Of a stretch of DNA of 64,000 nt, positions 1 to 8,406 are shown in pieces. Where the stretch lies: positions 124,001-188,000 of the forward strand of contig QNGA01000004.1 in the NCBI GenBank assembly GCA_003298465.1, given 5' to 3'. The stretch's first letter is position 1. Each line of letters begins with the position of its first letter. Source of the stretch: a halophilic archaeon. Lineage in GTDB: Archaea > Halobacteriota > Halobacteria > Halobacteriales > Haladaptataceae. Position numbers and translations under genes: made by a program. The notes beneath the pieces are model-generated. The model was not told where the DNA came from. It saw only the letters and a list, made by a program, of their open reading frames with translations, and searched no databases.

Positions 1-7
1 CCGGCGA

Positions 8-41
8 CGTTCAATCCGCCGGTATAGGAGGGGATTGAACG
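8..41. repeat. 10-bp perfect inverted repeat upstream of uS10-like gene
   Basis: CGTTCAATCC at 8-17 is matched exactly by its reverse complement GGATTGAACG at 32-41, with a 14-base spacer. It lies about 85 bases before the next start codon. It has no T-tract, so an operator or an RNA hairpin at the end of an upstream gene are both possible. Confidence 0.5.
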
Positions 42-126
42 CCGTTCTCGGCCGGAAACTACGGTCGGCGTCCGGCAAAACACGCCCTTTACGTACCAGG
101 ACGGTATACCTCCATCAGAACCAGCC

Positions 127-459
127 ATGACCTTCGTGACGAAGATACTTCTCCAGAGCGGCGATCGACACGCCCTCGACGGCGTCGTCTCGAACATCAG
201 GTCGATAGCCGAGCGAAAGGGAGCGGAGTTGAAAGGTCCCCACTCCGACCCGCCGGACCACAAACGCGTCCCCCAGTACAAGTCGATCTCCGGCGAGGAG
301 AGTCGTCAGTTCAAGAGCTGGGAGTACACCGTCTACACGCGAAAGATGGAGATCGTCGGCCACAACGAGGTCGCCCGGCGCGTCGCCGACCTGGAGTTTC
401 CGCAAGGCGTCCGCGTCGAGGTCGAACTCGAACAGATAGAGGGGATGGGTCTGGCCTGA
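127..459 (+). CDS. uS10/mL48-family ribosomal protein paralogue
   Basis: This 110-residue basic/acidic protein has the S10 fold pattern: an N-terminal strand (TKILLQSGD), a helix (VVSNIRSIAERKGAELKGP), a loop carrying the central Pro/Lys segment, and a C-terminal strand pair ending in VRVEVELEQIEGMG. It differs from the usual haloarchaeal rpsJ product of about 102 residues, which normally follows the EF-1alpha gene, so I read it as the second, S10-like copy that haloarchaeal annotations call uS10/mL48 family. The ATG at 127 has a TATA-like CTTTACG 30-40 bases upstream. No operon partner lies within the window. Whether it is on the ribosome is unknown. Confidence 0.75.
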   Translation: MTFVTKILLQSGDRHALDGVVSNIRSIAERKGAELKGPHSDPPDHKRVPQYKSISGEESRQFKSWEYTVYTRKMEIVGHNEVARRVADLEFPQGVRVEVELEQIEGMGLA

Positions 460-524
460 CTTCGCAGTCGCGTCCGCTCGTCCGGCCGAAGAAAATGAAT
501 CCTCTCGCTGAGCGGTCTACTTCC

Positions 525-540
525 GGGTCAAAAAATAGCC
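525..540 (-). terminator. T-tract terminator after the Tat-exported protein
   Basis: On the minus strand a run of six T (complement of 530-535) lies about 25 bases past the stop codon at 562. A U-rich tract at this distance is the usual archaeal intrinsic termination signal. The region is convergent with the uS10-like gene. Confidence 0.45.
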
Positions 541-561
541 GAGTCCTCGTTCGGGGTGGGC

Positions 562-1044
562 TTACCCGCCGCCACCGCCGCCCTGTCTGCTGAACGACGT
601 GCTCACCAGGCTGAGCTGGCTGCTGAACACGGTCGCGGTCGGCCCGAACTGGTACTGGTTCCCCGTGGGGATCGACGCCCGGGTGAACAGGTACGTGGCT
701 CCCCAGGACCGGTTGCCCTGGCCGGTCGCCGGCCGGATGACGTAGCCGTTGTAGTCGTCGGGCTGGCCGATTTCCGGCACCGTGTTCCCGTTCGGTAACT
801 GCAGCAGGGTCACGGTGATGTTCGCTGGCAACTGTTCGACGACCTGGACCGTCTGGCCGGGCTGGTAGTCGTCGAAGTACGTCAGCACGTCCTGCTGGAC
901 CTGCTGTGCGCCGGCCGTGTTCGACCCCGAGACGCCGAGCGCGACCGCGCCGGTCGCCAGTGCGCCCTTCTTGAGGAACTTACGGCGCGATTCGTCCGCC
1001 GGTTCGTCGGTTGTCTGTTCGCTGGTCGGTTGTTCTTTCTCCAT
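562..1044 (-). CDS. Tat-exported protein of unknown function
   Basis: The protein of about 160 residues starts with a polar segment, then the twin-arginine motif SRRKFLKKG, a hydrophobic stretch (ALATGAVALGVSG) and a probable cleavage site after AGA. The mature part is about 120 residues, rich in Q, N, T, Y and V, with short beta-strand-like stretches, and ends in a six-glycine tail. I do not recognise a family. ATG at 1044 is preferred; an in-frame GTG sits at 1053. A TATA-like CATTTATAGG lies about 45 bases upstream. It probably acts outside the membrane. The Gly tail and small folded domain would fit a surface-attached or secreted protein, but nothing identifies a partner. Confidence 0.65.
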   Translation of the reverse strand: MEKEQPTSEQTTDEPADESRRKFLKKGALATGAVALGVSGSNTAGAQQVQQDVLTYFDDYQPGQTVQVVEQLPANITVTLLQLPNGNTVPEIGQPDDYNGYVIRPATGQGNRSWGATYLFTRASIPTGNQYQFGPTATVFSSQLSLVSTSFSRQGGGGGG

Positions 1045-1264
1045 GGTCAACACCCCATCTGGTGCGTTCGAAGCAACGACGATTCCACCTATAAATGTGG
1101 GCTATTGTGAAAGTTACCTGGTTACCTGTCGAACAGTTCGTCGGCGGCTCTATTCCAGGTTTCGAGCCAGTAACCGCCGATACCTCCGATAAGAAGAAGT
1201 TGTGAATTCGGTTATCGCATTCCTACCCGAGCGATCCGCGGCGGCGAGCCGGGGCCCGACGCCG

Positions 1265-1525
1265 TCAGAACGTCTGGTCGCCGACGACGTCGAGCAACGA
1301 CGCCTGACCGTCGTGGTCGTTGTCGTCGAACTCCTCGATTCGCAGGCGAACTCGCCTGTCGAGCACGTCCGGCGGTGCGTCCGATATCCGGAGGACGCTG
1401 TCGCCGACGCGAGCGATGGCGGTGTCGCCCTCGTACCCGGTGACGTACACCTCTATCTCCTCCCCCGGTTCGAACACGGGGCGGTTGGTTCGGAATCCGA
1501 CCCCCTTGAAGAACTGCTCCATCAT
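1265..1525 (-). CDS. Small OB-fold/TRAM-like protein coupled to NhaC antiporter
   Basis: This 86-residue protein begins MMEQFFKGVGFRTNRP. Its core, EIEVYVTGYEGDTAIARVGD followed by SVLRI and VRLRIEEFD, has the alternating strand pattern of TRAM/S1-type OB folds. The antiporter gene stops inside its start: TGA at 1524-1522 overlaps ATG at 1525-1523 (ATGA), which argues for translational coupling. I recognise no named family with certainty. A longer reading frame runs upstream through the antiporter gene but is an out-of-frame shadow. The function is unknown; the coupling suggests a partner or regulator of the transporter, although TRAM-like proteins more often bind RNA. Confidence 0.7.
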   Translation of the reverse strand: MMEQFFKGVGFRTNRPVFEPGEEIEVYVTGYEGDTAIARVGDSVLRISDAPPDVLDRRVRLRIEEFDDNDHDGQASLLDVVGDQTF

Positions 1526-3075
1526 ACGCGAGCCACCTCCTCGGAGCGGCGGTCGGAGGTGTACTCCAGTCCGAACCCGGTCAGCGCGGCGACGACGAAC
1601 ACGCCGAACAGGAACCAGCCGTGGAAGACGAACGGCCACACCTGAATCGGACTGACCACCATCTCCGGCGTGAACCAGTCGAACTGCTGGGGCATCTGTT
1701 CGATCTGGGCGTACCCGACGAGGACGCCGCCGCCCCACGGGAAGATGTAGCCCATCGCGGAGGTGTTGGCGTCGAGGATGTTCGCCCGTCGGTAGCCGTT
1801 GACGTTGAAACGCTTGCCGATGCGGGAGATGTACGGCGCGATGGCGATCTCGGCCGCGGTGTTGATCGTGATCATCGCGTTGACCATCGCCGTACCGAGC
1901 ACCATCGTCGTCTCGGCGCGCCGGACGGACGTCGCGACCTTGGACAGCAGGAACTCCTGGATGGCCTCGAATCCGCCGCCGCGAATCATGATGCGTGCAC
2001 CCGAGACGATGAGCAGGGTGAGCACGATGAGCGGGAAGAAGCCCGACGCGCCGGTGTAGAGGCTACCGGAGACGCCGACCTGATCGGCGTTCTGGACGAT
2101 CTCGACGAACGGCAGGAACGAGAGTCCGGACAGCGGCGCGTCCGGCGGTGCCTTGAACAACAGCATCGTTCCCACCGAGGCGAGACCGAAGACGAGGTTG
2201 AACACGATGGCCGCTACCAGTCCCCACGAGATGGCCTCGACGATGTGACGGCCCCGTATCGCCGTCGCGATGACGATACCCATGGAGACGAGGTGGACCA
2301 GTCCGAGCGGGTCGCCCTGCAGGACGCTCTGGCCCGAAACCGGGTCGCCGCTCATCGACGACCCGGCGACGATGTAGCTGGCGAACGCGAGCACCGCCGC
2401 GACGATGGCGTACTTGAACCGCGAGGAGACGACGCCGCCGATGTCCGAGTCCTGCGTGACCGCGCTGACGATGGTCGTGTCGCTGACCGGGGCGAGGTTG
2501 TCCCCGAACACCGCGCCCGAGAGGATGGCCCCGAACATCAGCACGGGGTTCGCGCCGATGAGCACGCCCGCCGGGAAGAACAGACCGGCGAACGCGACCG
2601 TCGTCCCGTAACCGGTGCCGATACCGGTCGCCAGCAGCGCCGCGAGGATGAACGTGGCGGCGGGGAACAGCGCCGCACCCACGCTCAGCGCGTCCGCGGC
2701 CCAGACGAGTCCGGTGACGAACCCGCCGTCCTGGAGCACCTGCGCGAACATGCCGGCCCACAGCCAGGCGACGATGGCCGTCGCGGCGACGCGCTGTGTC
2801 ATCCCTTCGAAGATGGTGTTGGCGTACCGTTTCCAGTCGCCCTTCGCGAAGAACATCCCCACGACGAGCGCGACGAGCATGCCGATGGCGAGCCCGGTCG
2901 TGTCACTGATTCGAAGCAGCGCGCTCTGGACGATCGCCCAGACGATGAAGAACAGGATCGGTATCGTGCTCATCCACTTGCCGCCGTGGAATTGGATGTG
3001 GCTCTCGCTACGAGCACGCTCCGCTTCGGCCAGTTCCTCCGATACCTCGTCGTGTTCGTCCCCTGACGAACTCAT
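1522..3075 (-). CDS. nhaC: NhaC-family Na+/H+ antiporter
   Basis: The 517-residue polytopic membrane protein has a hydrophilic acidic N-terminus (about 35 residues) and some 11-12 hydrophobic segments. The conserved NhaC/MleN signature GDNLAPVSDTTIVSA is present near residues 190-205, with a second polar helix around MVNAMITINTAAEIAIAPY. Family members exchange Na+ for H+, or in some cases couple Na+ to malate/lactate exchange; in a halophile Na+ export is the more likely role. The start at 3075 has a good Shine-Dalgarno (GAGGTGA, 6 bases upstream) and a TATA box further up, so this mRNA has a leader. The small gene at 1265-1525 is coupled downstream. Confidence 0.88.
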   Translation of the reverse strand: MSSSGDEHDEVSEELAEAERARSESHIQFHGGKWMSTIPILFFIVWAIVQSALLRISDTTGLAIGMLVALVVGMFFAKGDWKRYANTIFEGMTQRVAATAIVAWLWAGMFAQVLQDGGFVTGLVWAADALSVGAALFPAATFILAALLATGIGTGYGTTVAFAGLFFPAGVLIGANPVLMFGAILSGAVFGDNLAPVSDTTIVSAVTQDSDIGGVVSSRFKYAIVAAVLAFASYIVAGSSMSGDPVSGQSVLQGDPLGLVHLVSMGIVIATAIRGRHIVEAISWGLVAAIVFNLVFGLASVGTMLLFKAPPDAPLSGLSFLPFVEIVQNADQVGVSGSLYTGASGFFPLIVLTLLIVSGARIMIRGGGFEAIQEFLLSKVATSVRRAETTMVLGTAMVNAMITINTAAEIAIAPYISRIGKRFNVNGYRRANILDANTSAMGYIFPWGGGVLVGYAQIEQMPQQFDWFTPEMVVSPIQVWPFVFHGWFLFGVFVVAALTGFGLEYTSDRRSEEVARV

Positions 3076-3080
3076 TTAGG

Positions 3081-3124
3081 TCACCTCTGGCATGGATTGG
3101 CATGTGTGTGGGAGGAATATAAAT
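3081..3124 (-). promoter_or_regulatory. TATA box and Shine-Dalgarno of nhaC operon
   Basis: On the minus strand ATTTATATT (complement of 3116-3124) lies 41-49 bases before the start codon, and GAGGTGA (complement of 3081-3087) lies 6 bases before it. The distances imply a short leadered transcript, unlike most genes in the window. Confidence 0.55.
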
Positions 3125-3304
3125 CATCGTTTATCCAAATTGACACCCAGGTATAATTTCGGTCAAAACGTTACTTCCGGGCAACGACGTACGCGTTCGT
3201 TAGACGTCCGGGGAGGAGACGCCGTCGGTTCGGTCGGAATCTCACCCTGCCTCGGCGTCGCCGGTTCTCGAGCACTTAAGACGGTTCCCTCCGTCTTCCC
3301 GGCC

Positions 3305-4585
3305 ATGAGCCAGCAGACCCACCGCGACCGACTTGTCGAACTGCGACGAGCGTTCCATCGGCACCCGGAGCCGGCGTGGCGCGAGTTCTGGACCACCTGC
3401 CGCATCGTCGACGAACTCGAAACCATCGGCGTCGACGAGCTGTACGTCGGCCCCGAGGTGCTCGCCGACGGGGAACGCATGGCGGTCCCCGACGACGACG
3501 AACTCGACCGCTGGTACGAACAGGCCCGCGAGGCGGGCGCGCGCGAGGATATCCTCGAGCGACTGGACGGCGGCTACACCGGCGCGATGGCGGTGCTCGA
3601 CCGGGGCGAGGGACCGACGGTCGCACTCCGCGTCGACATCGACGGGCTGCTGCGCGAGGAGTCGACCGACGAGGACCACGTTCCCGCCGCCGAGGGGTTC
3701 CGGTCGGAGACCGACGCGATGCACGCCTGCGGTCACGACGCCCACGCGACCGTCGGCCTCGGCGTCCTCGAAGCCGTCGCGGACAGCGACTTCGAGGGGA
3801 CCCTGAAGGTCCTCTTCCAGCCCGGCGAGGAGATGATAGCCGGCGGCAAGCCGATGGCGAAGAGCGGCCACCTGGACGACGTGGACTACCTGCTCGCGCT
3901 CCACGTCGGTCTCGACCACCCCACGGGCGAGGTGGTCGCGGGCGTCGACGGCTTCCTCGCCGTGAGCCACTTCCGCGCGGAGTTCTCCGGATCGCCCTCC
4001 CACGCCGGGGGGAAGCCGAACGCGGGCGACAACGCGGTCCACGCGATGGCGACCGCGGTCGAGAACCTCTACGGCATCGCCCGCCACGAGGACGGCGCGA
4101 CCCGCGTCAACGCCGGCAAGGTCGGCGGCGGAACCGCGACGAACATCATCCCGGAGGAGGCGTTCGTCGAGGGCGAGGTGCGCGGCGAGACGACCGAGCT
4201 GAAAGATTACATGAAAGAGCGCGCCGGCGAGGTCGTAGACGGCGCAGCGTCGATGCACGGTTGCGAGGTCGAGCGGACGACCGAGGGCGAGGCCCCGAGC
4301 GCCGAGAGCGACGAGGAACTCGTCGCCGTCGTCCACGACGTCGCCACCGAAACGCGGGGCGTCGACGAACCGCTCCGGCGCGACGAACTCGGCGGCAGCG
4401 AGGACGCGACCTTCCTGATGCGGGAGGTCCAGCGCAACGGCGGCCTGGCCGCCTACGTCGGCGTCGGTACCGACCACCCGGGCGGCCATCACACTGCGAC
4501 GTTCGACGTGGACGAGGACACGCTGCCCATCGCCGTGAACCTGCTTTCCCGGTCGATTCGGGAGATAGCAGAGAAACGGCCCTGA
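3305..4585 (+). CDS. M20-family amidohydrolase/metallopeptidase
   Basis: The 426-residue protein belongs to the peptidase M20 / aminoacyl-amide hydrolase family (AbgA/B, IAL-hydrolase-like), which cleaves N-acyl amino acid or amide bonds with one or two metal ions. Visible metal/catalytic elements are the HACGHDAHAT motif, QPGEEMIAGG with the Glu-Glu pair, the dimerisation domain starting near VSHFRAEFSGSPSHAGG, and the late histidine motif HPGGHHTATFD. The insert DELDRWYEQAREAGAREDIL near residues 65-85 resembles p-aminobenzoyl-glutamate hydrolase subunits. ATG at 3305 is chosen because a TATA-like CACTTAAG lies 26-33 bases upstream (leaderless); the frame is open further upstream but this extension is not M20-like. 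The substrate is not predictable. Confidence 0.82.
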   Translation: MSQQTHRDRLVELRRAFHRHPEPAWREFWTTCRIVDELETIGVDELYVGPEVLADGERMAVPDDDELDRWYEQAREAGAREDILERLDGGYTGAMAVLDRGEGPTVALRVDIDGLLREESTDEDHVPAAEGFRSETDAMHACGHDAHATVGLGVLEAVADSDFEGTLKVLFQPGEEMIAGGKPMAKSGHLDDVDYLLALHVGLDHPTGEVVAGVDGFLAVSHFRAEFSGSPSHAGGKPNAGDNAVHAMATAVENLYGIARHEDGATRVNAGKVGGGTATNIIPEEAFVEGEVRGETTELKDYMKERAGEVVDGAASMHGCEVERTTEGEAPSAESDEELVAVVHDVATETRGVDEPLRRDELGGSEDATFLMREVQRNGGLAAYVGVGTDHPGGHHTATFDVDEDTLPIAVNLLSRSIREIAEKRP

Positions 4586-4757
4586 GACGCCCCTCCATCG
4601 TCGATAGCGGCGACCGCGACACGCTCGCCCTGTCGATAACGGCGACCGTGACGCGCTAGCCCGCTCCCCGTCAGCGACGTCTCTCGACCGTTCGACGCCC
4701 CGGCAGTCGCCGCTCGACCGGTCACCCGGCGCTCGCAGTAGCGACTGGGGAGTCGTC

Positions 4758-4775
4758 AGCGAAAGAAAGAACGGA
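4758..4775 (-). terminator. Probable T-rich terminator of the ribosomal operon
   Basis: On the minus strand, TCTTTCTTTC (complement of 4761-4770) lies 20-30 bases after the rpl12 stop. Pyrimidine/T-rich tracts of this kind follow highly expressed archaeal operons. No strong hairpin is visible. Confidence 0.35.
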
Positions 4776-4789
4776 ACTGTCGGACCGAC

Positions 4790-5137
4790 TTAACCGAAGA
4801 GTTCGCCGAGGCCTTCGCCGCTGGCGTCGTCTTCTTCGTCGTCGTCGCCGGCTTCCTCTTCTTCGGCGGCCTCCTCCTCTTCGGCCGCTTCCTCTTCGCC
4901 GCCTTCCTCGGCGCCGTCCTCTGCGGCACCGGCGGCACCGCCGGCACCGCCGGCGGGGACTGCAGCGGCCTGCTCGACGGCCTCTTCGATGTCGACGTCC
5001 TCCAGCGCGGCGACGAGCGCCTTGACGCGGGACTCCTCGACGTCGACGCCCGCAGCGTCGAGCACGTCGGTCAGGTTGTCTTCGTTGATCTCTTCGCCCG
5101 ATTCGTTCAGGATGAGTGCAGCGTAAACGTATTCCAT
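4790..5137 (-). CDS. rpl12: Ribosomal protein P1 (archaeal L12)
   Basis: The 115-residue protein shows the archaeal P1 layout: an N-terminal dimerisation domain ([20 protein letters not shown]), a Gly/Ala hinge ([13 protein letters not shown]), an extremely acidic linker, and the conserved translation-factor-binding tail GEGLGELFG. Several dimers bind the C-terminal part of P0 to form the ribosomal stalk that recruits EF-1alpha and EF-2. It is the last gene of L1-L10-L12, 15 bases after the L10 stop, with GGAGG about 10 bases before its ATG. The same tail occurs at the end of the adjacent L10/P0 protein. Confidence 0.96.
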   Translation of the reverse strand: MEYVYAALILNESGEEINEDNLTDVLDAAGVDVEESRVKALVAALEDVDIEEAVEQAAAVPAGGAGGAAGAAEDGAEEGGEEEAAEEEEAAEEEEAGDDDEEDDASGEGLGELFG

Positions 5138-5152
5138 TGTTGTAATCCTCCG

Positions 5153-6199
5153 TTATCCGAACATCTCTCCGAGACCCTCGCCGGCGCTGTCGTCGTCATC
5201 GTCCTCGTCTTCGTCGGCGTCTTCGGGCTCGGCTTCGGTGTCTTCTTCGTCGCTCGATTCGTCGTCAGCGTCTTCCTCGGTCGCGCCGCCGGCGACCGGA
5301 GCTTCGACGTCACGAAGCTCCTCCGGGAGCGCGTCCTCGTCGTCGATCTGGGCCGCGAGGGCGCGCACCTGCGCGTCGGCCTTGCTCACGAGGTCGTCCG
5401 CGAGGTCCGGGCTCTCGACGGCGGCCTGGAGACCGAGGCTCTTGGCCTCGCCGGTCGCCTTCGAGAGGAGCGTGGTCGCGGTCCGGTCGGTCGGGAACAC
5501 CGCGTTGACCGAGAGGTTCCGGGCGCGTGCCACGGCCGTCTCGACGTCGGTGCGGTACTCCTCGACGTCTAGTTCGAGCTCGTCGGGCTCGAACATCACG
5601 CCGTCGGCGAAGACGGCGCGGAGGTCGAGACCGACCTCCTTGGGCTCCATGCCGAGTTCGCCGAGCACGTTGGCGAGGTCGGCGGAGACCTCCTCGCCCT
5701 CCTCGGCGACGACGCTGTCGTCGGTGACGTGGATGGAGCCGTCCTGGATGCGCGCGGCGGCACCGACCTGCTGGAGTTCGCCGACGAACGGACCCGGGTC
5801 GACACCGGTGTCGCCCTCGGGGATGACGATGTCGTTCGGGGCGACCTCGCCGGCCGAAATCGGGGCCGGGCTCTTCGAGGCCTCCAGTTCCTTGAACAGT
5901 CCGAACGGGTTGTCGTTCGTGCCGATGAGGCCGACCTGACCCTCGATGTAGTCGGTCAGCTCCTCGAAGCCGGCGTCGACCGCTTCCAGCGCGCGGTGCA
6001 GCAGCGTGTTCCGGCTGACGCGGAGTTCCGCGTTCCCGTGCAGGTTGCGCCGCATCGTCTGGAGCTGCCGGCTCGGGATGCCGGCGATGCTGACGACGCC
6101 GACGCTCTCGTACTCGTCGATGAAGTCGGTCAGCTCGCCGACCTCTTCCTCTTTCCACTCGGGGAGGTTCTCGGTCTTGCGCTCTGCTTCTGCGGACAT
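5153..6199 (-). CDS. rpl10: Ribosomal protein L10 (uL10, P0 stalk base)
   Basis: The 348-residue archaeal P0/L10 consists of the rRNA-binding L10 domain (residues about 15-110, including [19 protein letters not shown]), an archaeal/eukaryal insertion, helical P1-binding repeats near residues 210-290, a Glu/Asp-rich linker and the tail [10 protein letters not shown] shared with P1. It anchors P1 dimers to 23S rRNA. The start codon lies one base after the L1 stop, and its Shine-Dalgarno GGAGGTGG is embedded in the last codons of L1, so translation is probably coupled. Confidence 0.96.
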   Translation of the reverse strand: MSAEAERKTENLPEWKEEEVGELTDFIDEYESVGVVSIAGIPSRQLQTMRRNLHGNAELRVSRNTLLHRALEAVDAGFEELTDYIEGQVGLIGTNDNPFGLFKELEASKSPAPISAGEVAPNDIVIPEGDTGVDPGPFVGELQQVGAAARIQDGSIHVTDDSVVAEEGEEVSADLANVLGELGMEPKEVGLDLRAVFADGVMFEPDELELDVEEYRTDVETAVARARNLSVNAVFPTDRTATTLLSKATGEAKSLGLQAAVESPDLADDLVSKADAQVRALAAQIDDEDALPEELRDVEAPVAGGATEEDADDESSDEEDTEAEPEDADEDEDDDDDSAGEGLGEMFG

Positions 6200-6200
6200 A

Positions 6201-6839
6201 TCAGGCCACCTCCACCGACGGACCCATCGTCGTCTTCACGTACACCGAGTCGACGTTGAGCGGGCCCTTCTCCAGGTCCGTGTGAAGCCGCCGGAGGATG
6301 ACGTCGATGTTGCTGGCGATGTCGTCGGCCGTCATGTCCTCCGCGCCGACGCGCGTGTGGAACGTCCGACGGTCGCCACTCCGGAGCTGGACCGTGTTCT
6401 TCATCCGGTTGACGACTTCGACGACGTCGTCGTCCGGCTGGAGCGGTTCGGGCATCTTCCCGCGCGGACCGAGGACGGTACCGAGATACCGACCGATGTC
6501 TTGCATCATCGACGCTTCGGCGATGAAGAAGTCGGTTTCGCCGGCGAGGTCCTTGGCCGCGTCGTCGTCGTCGCCCAGGTCCTCCAGGTCGTCGCCGTCG
6601 AGGACCTCGTCCGCGACGTCCTCTGCGCGCAGGGCGGTTTCGCCCTCCGCGAACACGACGATCTTGGTGTCCTGGCCGGTGCCAGACGGGAGTACGATAC
6701 TTTCGTCGACCCGGTTCGACGGGTCGTTCAAATCAAGGTCGCGCAGATTTATCGCGAGGTCCACCGTCTCACGGAAGTTCCGCTCCGGTGAGTCCTCGAG
6801 TGCGCGAGAGACTGCTTCCTCTATCTCATTATCTGCCAT
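6201..6839 (-). CDS. rpl1: Ribosomal protein L1 (uL1)
   Basis: The 212-residue uL1 has the expected two-domain fold: domain I from the termini ([34 protein letters not shown]) and an inserted domain II (KIVVFAEGE to [11 protein letters not shown]). The LGPRGKMP motif is diagnostic. L1 forms the mobile stalk at the E site. In bacteria and archaea it also represses its own operon by binding an mRNA copy of its 23S site. It heads the L1-L10-L12 operon here; L11 is not adjacent. Translation starts 3' of a strong GGAGGTGA Shine-Dalgarno in a structured leader. Confidence 0.96.
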   Translation of the reverse strand: MADNEIEEAVSRALEDSPERNFRETVDLAINLRDLDLNDPSNRVDESIVLPSGTGQDTKIVVFAEGETALRAEDVADEVLDGDDLEDLGDDDDAAKDLAGETDFFIAEASMMQDIGRYLGTVLGPRGKMPEPLQPDDDVVEVVNRMKNTVQLRSGDRRTFHTRVGAEDMTADDIASNIDVILRRLHTDLEKGPLNVDSVYVKTTMGPSVEVA

Positions 6840-6932
6840 CGTTCACCTCCGTAGTACGCAGGAATGCTCCTACGGGTCAGTGAAACAGGCGATGCCTGTC
6901 TCACCGGAGATTGTCCGATGTCGAACTTAAAC
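6840..6932 (-). promoter_or_regulatory. Structured leader and promoter of the L1-L10-L12 operon
   Basis: The minus-strand TATA box GTTTAAG (6926-6932) should start transcription near 6900, giving a leader of about 60-65 bases. Two hairpins are visible: an 11-bp stem (GTGAGACAGGC with GCCTGTTTCAC, one G-U pair, 3-base loop, 6880-6904), which may be partly outside the transcript depending on the start site, and a second with CCGTAG/CTACGG arms at 6849-6854 and 6870-6875 that abuts the Shine-Dalgarno GGAGGTGA (6843-6850). Leaders of haloarchaeal L1 operons are known to mimic the L1 rRNA-binding site, so autoregulation by L1 is the likely role. Confidence 0.55.
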
Positions 6933-7032
6933 CCGTCGAACTGGAACCAGTCGACGACCCGCGACGGCGCGACGACCTCGGTCCCGGGCGCGGGCCGTCA
7001 GCGATTTTCGGCTCGCCGCCCGAAGGTCGGCC

Positions 7033-7773
7033 ATGACCGTCCTCGCAGGAACGCTCGCGGTCGCGCTCGCCGGCATTCACGTCTTCGCCGGTCGCCTCCG
7101 GGGGCTGAGCGGCGTCCCCCGTAGCGTCTGGCTCTCGATGGCCGGCGGCGCGTCGGTCGCCTACGTCTTCGTCCACGTCCTCCCCGAACTCCACCACCGC
7201 GGCGCGGTGATCCAGCGGGTCGGGAACCGGGTCTTCGGGTTCCTGGAACACCACGTCTACCTCGTCGCCCTCCTCGGGTTCACGTTCTTCTACGGCGTCG
7301 AGCAGTTCGCGCGCCAGTCCCAGGAGTCGGACGAGCACAGCGAAGTCGGCGGTGGGAGGACGCAGACGAGCACGGGCGTCTTCTGGATTCACATCGGCTC
7401 CTTTACGGCGTACAACGCGCTCATCGGCTACCTCCTGGTTCACCGCGAACGGCCGGGCGTCGAGAGCCTCCTCCTGTTCGCCACGGCCATGGCGCTGCAC
7501 TTCGTCGTCAACGACTTCGGCCTCCGGGAACACCACCACGAGGCCTACGACCGCCTCGGTCGCTGGATGCTCGCCGTCGGCGTCGTCGCCGGCTGGGCGC
7601 TCGGGACCGCGACGGCGGTGGGGGAACTCGCCGTGAACACCCTGTTCGCGTTCCTCGCCGGCTCCGTCGTCCTCAACGTCATCAAGGAGGAACTCCCTGA
7701 GGACCGCGACAGCCGGGTCTGGTCGTTCGCGCTCGGTGCCGGCGCGTACACCGCCGTGCTGCTCGCCGGCTAG
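7033..7773 (+). CDS. Multi-spanning membrane protein with ZIP-like motifs
   Basis: The 246-residue protein has about eight hydrophobic segments. Three polar helices recall the metal-binding helices of ZIP transporters: FVHVLPELHH near residue 52 (compare HLLPEA), LHFVVNDFGLREHHHEAYD near residue 160 (position of the ZIP HNxxDG helix), and NVIKEELPED near residue 220. A His-rich cytosolic or external loop (EHHHEAYD) adds to the metal-binding impression. It is shorter than most ZIPs and lacks the exact signature, so a distant ZIP relative is a guess. It stands alone between the divergent ribosomal operon and the convergent cinA-like gene. Confidence 0.55.
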   Translation: MTVLAGTLAVALAGIHVFAGRLRGLSGVPRSVWLSMAGGASVAYVFVHVLPELHHRGAVIQRVGNRVFGFLEHHVYLVALLGFTFFYGVEQFARQSQESDEHSEVGGGRTQTSTGVFWIHIGSFTAYNALIGYLLVHRERPGVESLLLFATAMALHFVVNDFGLREHHHEAYDRLGRWMLAVGVVAGWALGTATAVGELAVNTLFAFLAGSVVLNVIKEELPEDRDSRVWSFALGAGAYTAVLLAG

Positions 7774-7811
7774 CTCGCGGACACGGCCCTGCCCGCCGAC
7801 CGCGGCGGCGC

Positions 7812-8321
7812 TCACTCCACCGCGTCGAGCAGGTCGGCGAGCGCCCGACGGGCTATCTGCTCCTTTATCTCGATACGGCTGCCGTCGAACTCGTAGCGCT
7901 CGACGTCGGCCCAGGAGTCGCCGCCGCCCCACTCGCCGGCGTGTGCGACGCCGACGAACACGGTGCCGACCGGTTTCTCCTCGGTGCCGCCCGTCGGTCC
8001 CGCGATGCCCGTCGTCGCGACGCCCCACCGCGTTCCGGCGACGTCGCGGACCCCGCGGGCCATCCGGCGCGCGACCGGTTCGCTGACCGCGCCGTGGTCG
8101 TCCAGCACCTCACGAGAGACGCCGACGTGCTCCATCTTCGCCTCGTAGGAGTAGGTGACGAACGAGCGGTCGAAGTAGTCGCTCGACCCCGGAACGTCGG
8201 TCAGCAGCGAACCGACCAGACCGCCCGTGCAGGACTCGGCGGTGGCGAGCGTGGCGTCGGCCTCTCTGAGCGCGTCGCCCAGTCGCTCCTCTACCGGCGG
8301 GTCTTCGGCGAACGTGCGCAT
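7812..8321 (-). CDS. pncC: CinA C-terminal-domain protein (nicotinamide-nucleotide amidase)
   Basis: The 169-residue protein is a stand-alone CinA C-terminal domain. The family signature ATAESCTGGLVGSLLTD with its catalytic Ser-Cys region is at residues about 25-41, followed by SYSYEAK-like and TGIAGPTGGTEEKPVGTVFV segments that are highly conserved. The family deamidates nicotinamide mononucleotide to nicotinate mononucleotide in pyridine-nucleotide salvage. The frame is open well upstream, but the family starts about 20 residues before the ESCTGG motif, so ATG at 8321 is chosen. It faces the divergent riboflavin-pathway reductase at 8407. Confidence 0.88.
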   Translation of the reverse strand: MRTFAEDPPVEERLGDALREADATLATAESCTGGLVGSLLTDVPGSSDYFDRSFVTYSYEAKMEHVGVSREVLDDHGAVSEPVARRMARGVRDVAGTRWGVATTGIAGPTGGTEEKPVGTVFVGVAHAGEWGGGDSWADVERYEFDGSRIEIKEQIARRALADLLDAVE

Positions 8322-8406
8322 ACGGAGGGCACGCGGGCGTCGAGCAAGAAGGTAGGGGTCCTCGCGCACCGAAACCTGTTTTCGAGGCCGTTCCCTACTC
8401 CGGCGC

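Noticed and set aside
1621..3066. Long plus-strand open frame (481 codons) opposite the nhaC gene
   Set aside because: It is the antisense shadow of the antiporter gene; the product is Arg/Asp/Glu-rich and matches no family.
3242..4492. Minus-strand open frame across the M20 hydrolase gene
   Set aside because: Antisense shadow typical of high-GC coding DNA; the plus-strand frame has all family motifs.
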